Source: Chloroflexota bacterium
GTDB lineage: Bacteria; Chloroflexota; UBA6077
Assembly: GCA_021845945.1 (NCBI GenBank)
Contig: JAJZRD010000013.1
Location: 1 to 35,451, forward strand
DNA: 35,451 nucleotides
Direction of reading: 5' to 3'
In this document: piece after piece, positions 15,888-23,938 of the stretch
How positions within the stretch are numbered: the first letter of the stretch is position 1
Layout: the number at the start of each line of letters is the position of its first letter
Notes under the pieces: generated by a model
The model's database searches: none
What the model saw: only the letters and a program-made list of their open reading frames with translations
Told to the model about the DNA's origin: nothing
Program-made: the position numbers and the translations under genes

Positions 15888-18182
15888 TCAGGCTTCGGTT
15901 TCTTCGACCTGGGCTCCCGTCTTGAGGGGCTTGTACCAGAGGGGACGCTCGTGCCCGTTGCGCGACGTTTCCACTTCCTCAGCCCCCGGATAGTCCCACC
16001 GCTTGCCCTGAGCCCCCAGCCGACGCCAGCTCAGCCCCTCGTAGAGGGGGACCGCCGCGGCGATCTCGTCGAAAACTTCCTCTGCCCGGCCGTAGCTCCA
16101 GCCGGGGTCGAGACCTCGCCCCAGCTCCGCCAGGATCTGCCAGCCGGATCGGGCCTCGCCCGGGGCGGAGACCGCGGCCTGCAGCCGCTGTACCCGGCGC
16201 TCCAGGTTCGTGAAGCTGCCCTCTTTTTCGGCAAAGGCGGCCGCCGGCAGCACCACGTGAGCCATCTGAGCCGTCGGGGTCATGAAGAGATCCTGCACCA
16301 CCAGCAGCCCCAGGTGGGACAGGGCCTCCTTCACCCGATCGCCGCCCTCCTGGCCAACGGGGTCGAGCCCCACCAGGTACAGGGCGCTCAGCCGGCCCTC
16401 GGCCGCCGCATCCATCATCTGCAGCCCGGTCAGCCCCACCTCGGCCGGTGGGCGAACCCCCCAAACTTTTTCCAGCCGGTCCAGACTCTCAGTCGAGAGG
16501 GATTCCTGACCCGGCAGCCGCTTGGGCATAAGGCCCATGTCGATGGCGCCCTGGGAGTTGCTCTCCGTCCCCAGGGGGTAGAGCCCGCCCCCCTGCTCCA
16601 GCAGGCAGCCCGTGACCGCGGCCAGCCGCCCGCAGGCCTCCTGGAGACCGGCTGGGGCGCCCGGCAGCGGACGGGGGAACAGGATGGCCACCCTGGTCGT
16701 GGAAACCAGCAGCTGGGCGACCGCCCTCAACTCGTCTGCAGAGATGCCGGCGATCTCCTGAACCTTCTCTACGGTGTAGGGAGCCACGGCCCGAGCCACC
16801 TCGTCGTACCGGCCACCCAACCGCTCCTCGGCAGCCTCGCCCGCCAGGTTGTCGGCCAGGATCATCCGCAGGATCCCGTTGACCACCGCGGCCTCGGCCC
16901 CCTCGGGCACCTGAAGATCCGCGTGGCTCAGCCTGGCCAGGTCGGTCTCCTTCGACCCGATGTTGACTAGCCGGGCACCCTTTCGCCGGACCGCCTTCTT
17001 GAGCCGCAGGTCCAGCACCGGCTGTCGCTCTATCGGATCGACGCCCGCCAGCAGGATCACCCGAGCCGCCTCCAGCCCCGCGATGGTTCCGCTGGCCGCA
17101 TCCACCCCGGCCTCCGGCGCGCTGTATGCGCCATGCAGGCCGTAATCCAGGTTGTTGCTTCCCAGGACACCCCGGAACAGCTTCTGGAAGAGGTACAGCT
17201 CCTCGTTGGTGGCCGTGGCCGCAATCATCCCGCCAAGGCTCTGGCCGCCGCTCGCCAGCTTGATCTGGCGCAGCCGCCGCACCACCGCCTCCAGGGCCTC
17301 TTCCCAGGTCGCCGGCACCAGATTCCCGCCCTTCCGAACGAAGGGGGTGACCAGCCGCCCCGGATCGTTGAGGAACTGGTAGGTGAAGCGGCCCCTGTCG
17401 CACAGCCAGCCGTCGTCCAGGTCGGTGTTCTCGCGGGAGGTCAGCCGCAGCACCACGTCGTCGCGGGACTCCAGCTGGACGTTGCACCCAACGCTACACT
17501 GAGCGCAGAGGCTGGGGGTCTCCTTCAGCTCCCAGGATCGGGCCTTGAAGCGGAACCTGGCGCTGGTCAGAGCCCCCACAGGGCACAGCTCGATGGTATT
17601 GCCCGAGAAAGGCGAGTCGAAGATCCGGCCCGGCATCACACCGACGAAGCTGCGGGATCCCCTGTTTATCAGGGTGAGGGTCTCATCCCCCGCGACCTCC
17701 CGCTGGAAGCGAACGCAGCGGGTGCACATGATGCATCGCTCGCGATCCAGGACGATCAGCGAGCTCAGCCGGATCGGCTTCTCGAAGTGCCGCTTCTCCT
17801 CGTCGAAGCGAGACCTGTCGGAGGCGTACCTGTAGGTCGTGTCCTGCAGCGGGCACTCGCCCCCCTTGTCGCAGACCGGGCAGTCGAGGGGGTGGTTGGT
17901 CAGGAGGAACTCCAGGACTCCCTTGCGAGCCTTCTCCACCGCCGGGGTATCGGTCTTCACCACCATCCCGTCGGTGACCGGCGTGGTGCAGGCCGTCTGC
18001 AGCCGAGGGACCTTCTCTATCTCCACCAGACACATGCGGCAGGCGCCCACCGGGTGCATCTTCTCGTGGTAGCAGAAGACAGGGATCTCTATGCCCACCT
18101 GCTTGGCCGCATCGGTGAGCAGGGTACCCTTCGGCACCATCGCCTCGCGACCGTCGATCGTTACCTTTACCAGATCAGCCAA
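15888..18182 (-). CDS. nuoG: NADH-quinone oxidoreductase subunit G
   Basis: Large Fe-S subunit of the NADH-oxidising arm, 764 aa. The N-terminal part holds the N1b [2Fe-2S] ligands Cys37, Cys48, Cys51 and Cys65, the His-liganded N5 site His97-x3-Cys101-x2-Cys104-x5-Cys110, and the N4 site beginning C150-x2-C153-x2-C156. The molybdopterin-oxidoreductase-like domain starts with CAQCSVGC...WLCDRGRF, the extra N7 [4Fe-4S] motif. No molybdopterin function is expected. The start chosen is TTG at 18182, which overlaps the nuoF stop by 8 nt and has GAGGTGG about 8 nt upstream; the 21 codons upstream of it are nuoF out of frame. The 3' end is followed by a 134-bp repeat-bearing gap. Confidence 0.94.
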   Translation of the reverse strand: MADLVKVTIDGREAMVPKGTLLTDAAKQVGIEIPVFCYHEKMHPVGACRMCLVEIEKVPRLQTACTTPVTDGMVVKTDTPAVEKARKGVLEFLLTNHPLDCPVCDKGGECPLQDTTYRYASDRSRFDEEKRHFEKPIRLSSLIVLDRERCIMCTRCVRFQREVAGDETLTLINRGSRSFVGVMPGRIFDSPFSGNTIELCPVGALTSARFRFKARSWELKETPSLCAQCSVGCNVQLESRDDVVLRLTSRENTDLDDGWLCDRGRFTYQFLNDPGRLVTPFVRKGGNLVPATWEEALEAVVRRLRQIKLASGGQSLGGMIAATATNEELYLFQKLFRGVLGSNNLDYGLHGAYSAPEAGVDAASGTIAGLEAARVILLAGVDPIERQPVLDLRLKKAVRRKGARLVNIGSKETDLARLSHADLQVPEGAEAAVVNGILRMILADNLAGEAAEERLGGRYDEVARAVAPYTVEKVQEIAGISADELRAVAQLLVSTTRVAILFPRPLPGAPAGLQEACGRLAAVTGCLLEQGGGLYPLGTESNSQGAIDMGLMPKRLPGQESLSTESLDRLEKVWGVRPPAEVGLTGLQMMDAAAEGRLSALYLVGLDPVGQEGGDRVKEALSHLGLLVVQDLFMTPTAQMAHVVLPAAAFAEKEGSFTNLERRVQRLQAAVSAPGEARSGWQILAELGRGLDPGWSYGRAEEVFDEIAAAVPLYEGLSWRRLGAQGKRWDYPGAEEVETSRNGHERPLWYKPLKTGAQVEETEA

Positions 18183-19464
18183 GGCTCGCCACCTCACTGC
18201 CCACCATGCAGCGCCCCTGCCGGATGTGGTACTCGAACTCCTCACGGAACAGCTTGATCCCGCTTCTCACCGGGTTCGTCGCCGCGTCGCCCAGGCCACA
18301 CAAGGCCTTGCCGCCGGCGATGTTGTCACAGATGTCCAGCAGGAGATCGACGTCGCCCTCGCGGCCCCGGCCCTGTACGATCCTGTGGAGGATCTCGTTC
18401 AGCCAGCGAACCCCTTCCCGGCAGGGCGTGCACTTGCCACAGGATTCGTGCTCGTAGAACTCCACCATCCTGGCCACGGCGTGGGGCATGCAGACCGTCT
18501 CGTCCATCACGATCACGGCGGCCGAGCCCAGCATGGAGCCTGCCTGAGCCACCGAGTCGAACTCCAGCTTCAGGTCCAGCATGTCGGGCCCCAACATCGG
18601 CGCCGAGGTGCCGCCCGGGATAAAGGCCTTGATCGCCCTCCCGCCGGCGACTCCCCCACCATGCTCGTAGATCAGCTCCCGGGCCGTGGTCCCCAGCGGC
18701 AGCTCGTAGTTGCCCGGCCTGTTGACCCGGCCGCTCAGACAGTAGATCTTGGTCCCCGTGTTCCGCGGCGGTATCCCGATGGAGGCGTACCACTCGGCGC
18801 CGTTCTTCAGTATGTGGGGGACGTTGGACAGGGTCTCGACGTTGTTGATTACCGTCGGCTTGCCGTAGAGGCCCACCACCGCTGGGAAGGGCGGCCTCGA
18901 CCGGGGCATAGGCCGGTTACCCTCCAGCGACTCCAGCAGCGCCGTCTCTTCTCCGCAGATGTAGGCCCCAGCGCCGCGGGAGAGCACCAGATCCAGGGAG
19001 AAGCCGCTCCCCAGGATGTTGTTCCCCAGGTATCCCCTCTCGTAGGCCTGGGCGATGGCTCGCTCGATCCGCTGGGCACCGAAAGCCAGCTCGCCCCTTA
19101 TGTAAATGAAGGCCTTGGAGGCGTCGAAGGCGTAGCAGGCGATGACGATCCCCTCGATCAGCTGGTGGGGATCGTTCTCCACCAACTGCCGGTCCTTGAA
19201 GGTGCCTGGCTCGCTCTCGTCGCAGTTGCAGGTCAGGTACCTCTGCAGCCCGGGGTCTTTGGGCACGAAGCTCCACTTCATCCCTGCGGGAAAACCGGCG
19301 CCGCCGCGCCCCCGAAGGCCCGAGGCCTTCACGATCTCGATGACCTCGGCCGGGGTGTGCTCGAAGGCCTTCCTCAAGCCTTCGTAGCCTCCTCGGGACT
19401 CGTACACTTCGATGTCCCAGGAGTTCGGGATCCCCATATTGCGGAACAGGATCTTTTCGGTCAC
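18175..19464 (-). CDS. nuoF: NADH-quinone oxidoreductase subunit F
   Basis: NADH- and FMN-binding subunit of complex I, 429 aa, where electrons enter. The nucleotide/flavin-binding segments GLRGRGGAGFPAGMKWSF, YLTCNCDESEPGTFKDR and GAGAYICGEETALLESLEG are intact. Cluster N3 ligands lie in EHESCGKCTPCREG and KALCGLGD. Start is GTG at 19464 (protein MTEKILFRNMG). The upstream gap to nuoE (139 bp) holds a large palindrome; downstream it overlaps nuoG by 8 nt. Confidence 0.96.
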   Translation of the reverse strand: MTEKILFRNMGIPNSWDIEVYESRGGYEGLRKAFEHTPAEVIEIVKASGLRGRGGAGFPAGMKWSFVPKDPGLQRYLTCNCDESEPGTFKDRQLVENDPHQLIEGIVIACYAFDASKAFIYIRGELAFGAQRIERAIAQAYERGYLGNNILGSGFSLDLVLSRGAGAYICGEETALLESLEGNRPMPRSRPPFPAVVGLYGKPTVINNVETLSNVPHILKNGAEWYASIGIPPRNTGTKIYCLSGRVNRPGNYELPLGTTARELIYEHGGGVAGGRAIKAFIPGGTSAPMLGPDMLDLKLEFDSVAQAGSMLGSAAVIVMDETVCMPHAVARMVEFYEHESCGKCTPCREGVRWLNEILHRIVQGRGREGDVDLLLDICDNIAGGKALCGLGDAATNPVRSGIKLFREEFEYHIRQGRCMVGSEVASLG

Positions 19465-19496
19465 CGCTGTACGTCCTTGCAGTGCTGAGTGCTTCG

Positions 19497-19593
19497 CCTC
19501 TCCCCTTGGGAGAGGCCGCCCGAAGGGCGGGTGAGGGCTCTTTGTCTAGCTCCGAACGAGCCCTCACCCTGACCCTCTCCCAAAGGGAGAGGG
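19497..19593. repeat. compound palindrome in the nuoE/nuoF gap
   Basis: Left arm 19497-19540 contains CCTCTCCCCTTGGGAGAGG and CCGCCCGAAGGGCGG (each self-complementary) and ends GTGAGGGCTC. The right arm 19558-19593 begins GAGCCCTCAC and ends with CCCTCTCCCAAAGGGAGAGGG-like sequence. The arms pair over most of their length, with the CCGCCCGAAGGGCGG hairpin as an extra unit in the left arm. This CTCTCCC/GGGAGAG class is a dispersed repeat type. Confidence 0.75.
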
Positions 19594-19603
19594 AACCTCC
19601 CCG

Positions 19604-20107
19604 TCACCCCGTCTCCCCGTCTCTCTGGGCCTTCGCCCTCAGCTCCGCGAGGAGCCGGTCCACGTCCTCGTGGGTCAGCCTCTCGTAGTAGTCCTCGTTC
19701 ACCATCATCACCGGGGCGTTGCCGCAGGCCGCCAGGCATTCTACCGTCCTGAGGGTGAACACCCCATCGGGAGTCGTCTCGTCGGGCGCTATCCCCAGCT
19801 TCTCCTGGATGTACTCCAGCAGCCGGTCGCTGTTCCGCAGGTAGCAGGACAGGTTGTTGCACACCCCGAGGACGTAGCTACCCACCGGATGGTCGTAGAA
19901 CATGTCGTAGAAGGTAACCAGCTGGTAGAGACCGTTGGAGTCCAGGTCCAGCTCGGCCGCAACCTCTTCCACCACCTCCGGCGACAGCCATCCCAGCTGG
20001 TACTGAGCGGCCCTGAGCGCCGCCATGGAAGCCGACCGCCGCTCGGGATACCTCTGCACGGCAGCCCGGATCTCCGCCTTGGTTTGTTCGGAAAGGAGCC
20101 CTGCCAC
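19604..20107 (-). CDS. nuoE: NADH-quinone oxidoreductase subunit E
   Basis: Thioredoxin-like [2Fe-2S] subunit of the NADH module, 167 aa from a GTG at 20107 that overlaps the nuoD stop by one base (TAGTG). Cluster N1a ligands are Cys83-x4-Cys88 (CNNLSC) and Cys124-x3-Cys128 (CLAAC), the standard spacing. The helical N-terminal domain (QTKAEIRAAVQRYPERRSASMAALRAAQYQLGWLSPE) is typical. The open frame extends 31 codons upstream inside nuoD, but that extension does not resemble NuoE. Confidence 0.95.
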   Translation of the reverse strand: MAGLLSEQTKAEIRAAVQRYPERRSASMAALRAAQYQLGWLSPEVVEEVAAELDLDSNGLYQLVTFYDMFYDHPVGSYVLGVCNNLSCYLRNSDRLLEYIQEKLGIAPDETTPDGVFTLRTVECLAACGNAPVMMVNEDYYERLTHEDVDRLLAELRAKAQRDGETG

Positions 20108-21300
20108 TATCTGTCCACATCTCCCATAATCGGATCGATGGCGGCGATCATGTTCACCAGGTCGGCAATGTAGCCGCCCCTGGACATGACCGAAAGACAC
20201 TGCAAGTTGGTGAAGGAGGGCGTCCTCGCGTGGACGCGGTAGGGCTTCCCGCTGCCGTCCGAAAGGATGTAGAAGCCCAGCTCACCTCGCGGCGACTCGA
20301 TGGCCGAGTAGATCTCGCCGGCAGGCACCCGGTAGCCCTCGGTGGCCAGCTTGAAGTGGTGGATCAGGGCCTCCATGTTGTCGGAGATCAGCTGCTTTGG
20401 AGGGAGGGCGTGCTTGAAGTCCTCCACCACGTAGGGCCCCTCGGGGATGCGGTTCAGCGCCTGCTGCACGATCTTCAGGCTCTCCCGCATCTCGTCCATC
20501 CTGACCAGGTAGCGGGCGTAGCAGTCGCTCTCCGTGCGGGTGATCACGTCGAAATCGTAGCTCTCGTACCCGCTGTAGGGCGTCTCCCTCCGGAGGTCGC
20601 GAGCCATGCCCGCGGCCCGAAGGATCGGCCCCGTGACCCCCAGCTCGACGCACTGCTCGGCGGTCAGCTTCCCCACCCCCACCATGCGGTCCAACCATAT
20701 GGGGTTGCGGGTCAGCAGGCCGTGGTACTCCGCCAGCTTGGCGGGGAAGTAGTCGATGAACTTCTGCACCGCCTCCTCGAACCCGGGGGGCAGATCCTTC
20801 GCCAGGCCGCCGGGGCGAATGTAGCTGGTCATCATCCGCTGGCCGGAGATCATCTCGAAGATGTCCAGGATCATCTCCCGATCTCGGAAGGCGTACATGA
20901 TAGGGCTGGAGGCGCCCAGGTCCAGGCCGTTGGAGCCGAAACCCATCAGGTGGCTCTGAATACGAGTCAACTCCGCCAGCAGCACCCGAACCACCTGGGC
21001 CCTCGGCGGGGCCTCGATGCCCAGCAACTTCTCCACAGCGAGGGAGAAGGCCAGGTTGTTCCCCAGGGGGTTCAGATAGTCCATCCGGTCGGTCAGGGTC
21101 ACGCACTGCTGGTACTTCTTGTTCTCGTAGCTCTTCTCGAAGCCCGAGTGCAGGTAGCCAATGACCGGGGTGCACTCCCTGATCACCTCTCCATCCAGGG
21201 CCAGCACCAGGCGCAGCACACCGTGGGTGGCCGGATGCTGGGGCCCCACGTTGAGGAGCATCACTTCATCTTCGGGCAGCAGCTGAGGCTCGTTCGCCAT
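20107..21300 (-). CDS. nuoD: NADH-quinone oxidoreductase subunit D
   Basis: 49-kDa-type subunit of complex I, 397 aa, related to the large subunit of NiFe hydrogenases; with NuoB it forms the quinone head-group site. Conserved blocks: LNVGPQHPATHGVLRLVLALDGE, IGYLHSGFEKSYENKKYQQCVTLTDRMDYLNPLGNNLAFSLAVEKL, and the C-terminal ESPRGELGFYILSDGSGKPYRVHARTPSFTNLQ...ADLVNMIAAIDPIMGDVDR. NiFe cysteine ligands are absent, as expected. ATG start at 21300, one base after the nuoC stop; the stop overlaps nuoE. Confidence 0.97.
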   Translation of the reverse strand: MANEPQLLPEDEVMLLNVGPQHPATHGVLRLVLALDGEVIRECTPVIGYLHSGFEKSYENKKYQQCVTLTDRMDYLNPLGNNLAFSLAVEKLLGIEAPPRAQVVRVLLAELTRIQSHLMGFGSNGLDLGASSPIMYAFRDREMILDIFEMISGQRMMTSYIRPGGLAKDLPPGFEEAVQKFIDYFPAKLAEYHGLLTRNPIWLDRMVGVGKLTAEQCVELGVTGPILRAAGMARDLRRETPYSGYESYDFDVITRTESDCYARYLVRMDEMRESLKIVQQALNRIPEGPYVVEDFKHALPPKQLISDNMEALIHHFKLATEGYRVPAGEIYSAIESPRGELGFYILSDGSGKPYRVHARTPSFTNLQCLSVMSRGGYIADLVNMIAAIDPIMGDVDR

Positions 21301-21301
21301 C

Positions 21302-21830
21302 CTAGTTTCGACTCGCTTCTGAAGACTCGGCCGCCCGCTGCCGGCGGAGCCGATCGGTGTTGTGGGTGAACTCTACCTCTTCACCGCCCAGGGGCACGTC
21401 CTTCCGCAGCGGGTAGAAGGTGGCATCCTCCGGCATCAGTATTCGGGTCAGGTTGGGATGGCCTTCGAACCGAATGCCGTACATGTCGAAGGTCTCCCGC
21501 TCGTGCCAGTTCGCCGTGGGGAACAGCTCCACCACCGACGGGACGACGGGGTCGCTCTCCTCCAGCGGCACCTTCGCCGCGATGCGACTCCGTAGCGTCG
21601 GGGAGTAGAAGTGGTAGACCACCGCGAAGCGGGACTCCAGCCCCATCCCCAGGTAGTCCACGCCCCAGACGCCCGACAGGTGGACGAACTTCCCTTCGCC
21701 GTCCCGCAGCAGCCGGCATGCCTCGCGAATGGAGCCCCTATCCACCACCAGGACCGGCGTCCCGGCACGATCCGCGTCGGTGCCCAGCAGCCCATCGCCT
21801 ATCGCCGCGGCAACCGCCTGGATTATCCCC

Positions 21831-21844
<14 letters not shown>
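21302..21844 (-). CDS. nuoC: NADH-quinone oxidoreductase subunit C
   Basis: 30-kDa-type peripheral subunit of complex I, 180 aa, separate from NuoD (not a NuoCD fusion). The signature segment is [45 protein letters not shown], the family's ERE-x-D-x-(F/Y)GI motif. The N-terminal half ([29 protein letters not shown]) is the more variable alpha/beta part. ATG start at 21844 lies inside the 3' end of nuoB (14-nt overlap). Confidence 0.95.
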
Positions 21845-22300
<456 letters not shown>

Positions 22301-22310
<10 letters not shown>

Positions 22311-22657
22311 TCGAAGGCCCCTTTCTTCCACACGTAGAAGTAACCCACCAGCAGCACCAGGACGAAGGTCAGCACCTCCAGGAGGCCGAACAGCTTCAGC
22401 TGGCGCATGACGACGGCGAACGGGTAGAGGAAGACGATTTCGATGTCGAAGAGGATGAACAGCATAGCCACCAGGGTGAAGTGGACGTGGAACCGCATCC
22501 TGGCCGGCATGAGAGGTCGAATGCCGCTCTCGTAGGGCATGGTCTTGGCTGGGGTTGGACGGTAGGGTCCCAGCAACCGGGTGAGAGCGAGAATGACCAG
22601 AGTGAAGACGGCAAGGGTCCAGAACAGTACGGCTATGGGAAGATACTGCGCAGGCAT
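22301..22657 (-). CDS. nuoA: NADH-quinone oxidoreductase subunit A
   Basis: Small membrane subunit of complex I, 118 aa with three helices. Family marks: [44 protein letters not shown], including the conserved FDIE acidic patch by the quinone channel. Start is the ATG at 22657, which gives the standard length; the frame stays open to 22954 but that upstream stretch holds the promoter and repeats, so it is not coding. First gene of the 14-gene operon, about 80 nt downstream of an extended -10 element. Confidence 0.95.
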
Positions 22658-22741
22658 TGCACCACCATCGTCAGTGGCCAGAAGCTGGTGCTTCGGCTGC
22701 ACCTCCAGGCGCGCCAGCGCACCCGGGCCACGCGGTCGTGA

Positions 22742-22750
22742 ATTATAGCA
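22742..22750 (-). promoter_or_regulatory. extended -10 promoter of the nuo operon
   Basis: On the minus strand the sequence reads TGCTATAAT, a perfect extended -10 element. The implied start of transcription is near 22735, giving a leader of roughly 80 nt before the nuoA ATG. No convincing -35 hexamer is present at 16-18 bp. This is the only good promoter seen upstream of the operon. Confidence 0.7.
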
Positions 22751-22828
22751 CCATGTTGGAAATTGTGCATGTGGTTCCGAATGCCAGATTCCCGCCTCCT
22801 GACGGCGAACGTTCCACGGTTTCAGCCC

Positions 22829-22857
22829 TTGCCCGAACGCCGGCCGACCCCTACAAT
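22829..22857 (+). promoter_or_regulatory. promoter for the nucleoside phosphorylase gene
   Basis: TTGCCC (22829-22834) and TACAAT (22852-22857) with an exact 17-bp spacer. It is divergent from the nuoA promoter, about 80 bp away. The leader to the GTG at 23009 is about 145 nt and contains the first 28-bp palindrome and a second hairpin. Confidence 0.55.
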
Positions 22858-22880
22858 CACCTTGCCCGTCACCGCGGGTT

Positions 22881-22908
22881 GTAGAGACGCGACATGTCGC
22901 GTCTCTAC
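22881..22908. repeat. perfect 28-bp palindrome, copy 1
   Basis: GTAGAGACGCGACA followed by its exact reverse complement, with no loop. Identical to copy 2 at 23785-23812. It sits in the leader of the phosphorylase gene. Confidence 0.95.
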
Positions 22909-22954
22909 GGGCGGGAGGACGACGAGCCACCAGCAGCATGCAGACGCTCTTCAC

Positions 22955-22976
22955 CCCGCGCGTCTCTACACGCGGG
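22955..22976. repeat. related hairpin with a partial copy of the palindrome
   Basis: CCCGCG (22955-22960), a 10-nt loop CGTCTCTACA, then CGCGGG (22971-22976). The loop repeats the GCGTCTCTAC end of the 28-bp palindrome, and the flank after it (GGGAGGCCGACGACG) resembles the flank after copy 1 (GGGAGGACGACGA), suggesting a tandem duplication of the element plus its neighbour. Confidence 0.6.
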
Positions 22977-22993
22977 AGGCCGACGACGCAGTG

Positions 22994-23000
22994 GGAGGAG
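22994..23000 (+). promoter_or_regulatory. ribosome-binding site that sets the phosphorylase start
   Basis: GGAGGAG ends 8 nt before the GTG at 23009. It decides that start over upstream in-frame codons, which run through the palindromic repeats. Confidence 0.7.
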
Positions 23001-23008
23001 ACCGGACG

Positions 23009-23788
23009 GTGTCCTGGGATCTCGACAGCTCGGAACCGCTGATAGCCCCGGAGCGGGTGCTGGCCTACTACGGCGAGCTGCTGGGCAGCGGCGGCGATGC
23101 CCTGGCCCTGCCGGAACTGCTGGTGGCCACCTTTCAGCAGAGGGCGCTGGATCGGATGGTGGCCCAGATCGGGGTCGAGGCCCCAACCCGCTGGCCCACC
23201 CCCACCTTCTGGCCCCTGGCCAGGGGCACCTTCAGGGAGCGGCGCCTCGCCGTCGCACGGCTCCCCATCGGGGCACCGGCCGCCGCCGCTGCCCTGGAGC
23301 TGATGATCGCCGCGGGGGTCGGGACGGTGCTGCTGGTGGGCTCGGCCGGCAGCCTACAGCCCCACCTTCCCGTGGGCTCCCTGGCGGTGCCAACCGAGGC
23401 CCTGAGGCACGAGGGGACCTCCCACCACTACCTGCCGGCAGGGGAGGCTGCCCCGGCATCGACCGATCTGGTGGACGCCCTGGTCTCCGCCGCGCTGGAG
23501 CGAACCGGAGCGACACCAGCCCAGGGTCCCACCTGGAGCACCGACGCCCCCTACAGAGAGTGCCGCGACACCGTGGCTCGCTTGAGATCCCTGGGCGTCC
23601 TCGCCGTCGAGATGGAGGCCGCCGCCCTCTTCGCCGTCGCCCGCCACCGGAAAGCCCGGATAGCCCTCATCGCAGCCATCTCCGACGAGCTGTGGGACTC
23701 CTGGCGCCCGGGCTTCCACACCCTCAGCTACACACGCGCGCTTCTGAGGGCGGCCGACATCACGCTGGAAGCGATCTCCCACCTGTAG
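23009..23788 (+). CDS. nucleoside phosphorylase (PNP/UDP family)
   Basis: Phosphorolytic enzyme that releases a base and pentose-1-phosphate from a nucleoside, 259 aa. Family blocks: ARLPIGAPAAAAALELMIAAGVGTVLLVGSAGSLQPHLPVGSLAVPTEALRHEGTSHHYL, the TDAPYRE segment typical of uridine-phosphorylase-like members, and VEMEAAALFAVAR with the ribose-binding Glu201-Met202-Glu203, then IAAISDEL. Base specificity is not decidable from sequence; the TDAPYRE segment and the preceding tract favour the uridine/general phosphorylase branch (inference). Start is GTG at 23009 after GGAGGAG. The TAG stop lies inside the second 28-bp palindrome. The frame is open far upstream but only across repeats. Confidence 0.88.
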   Translation: MSWDLDSSEPLIAPERVLAYYGELLGSGGDALALPELLVATFQQRALDRMVAQIGVEAPTRWPTPTFWPLARGTFRERRLAVARLPIGAPAAAAALELMIAAGVGTVLLVGSAGSLQPHLPVGSLAVPTEALRHEGTSHHYLPAGEAAPASTDLVDALVSAALERTGATPAQGPTWSTDAPYRECRDTVARLRSLGVLAVEMEAAALFAVARHRKARIALIAAISDELWDSWRPGFHTLSYTRALLRAADITLEAISHL

Positions 23789-23812
23789 AGACGCGACATG
23801 TCGCGTCTCTAC
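23785..23812. repeat. perfect 28-bp palindrome, copy 2
   Basis: Identical in all 28 bases to copy 1 at 22881-22908. Bases 23786-23788 are the TAG stop of the phosphorylase gene, so the element lies directly on the gene's 3' end and may also act as a terminator-like hairpin. Confidence 0.95.
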
Positions 23813-23938
23813 GTCCCCACAGGTCCGCTTCTTGCATCTCCCCCTGGGGATCGATCCCGAGGTCCGACGGGGACGACCCGCGCGGCAAGGAGTGAGCAAG
23901 AGGGATCGATCCTCAGACCTATCCACACGAGGGAATTC

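Noticed and set aside
12168..16970. Several long + strand open frames across nuoL, nuoJ-nuoH and nuoG (for example 12168-13235, 14107-15777, 15795-16970)
   Set aside because: Same shadow pattern opposite nuo genes with full motif support; no ribosome sites or recognisable domains.
22658..22954. Extended N-terminus of NuoA
   Set aside because: The ATG at 22657 gives the standard 118-aa protein; the upstream part contains the nuo promoter and repeats.
22881..23812. CRISPR-like array made of the 28-bp repeats
   Set aside because: Only two full copies about 900 bp apart with a gene between them; the repeat is a full palindrome and there are no regular spacers or cas genes.
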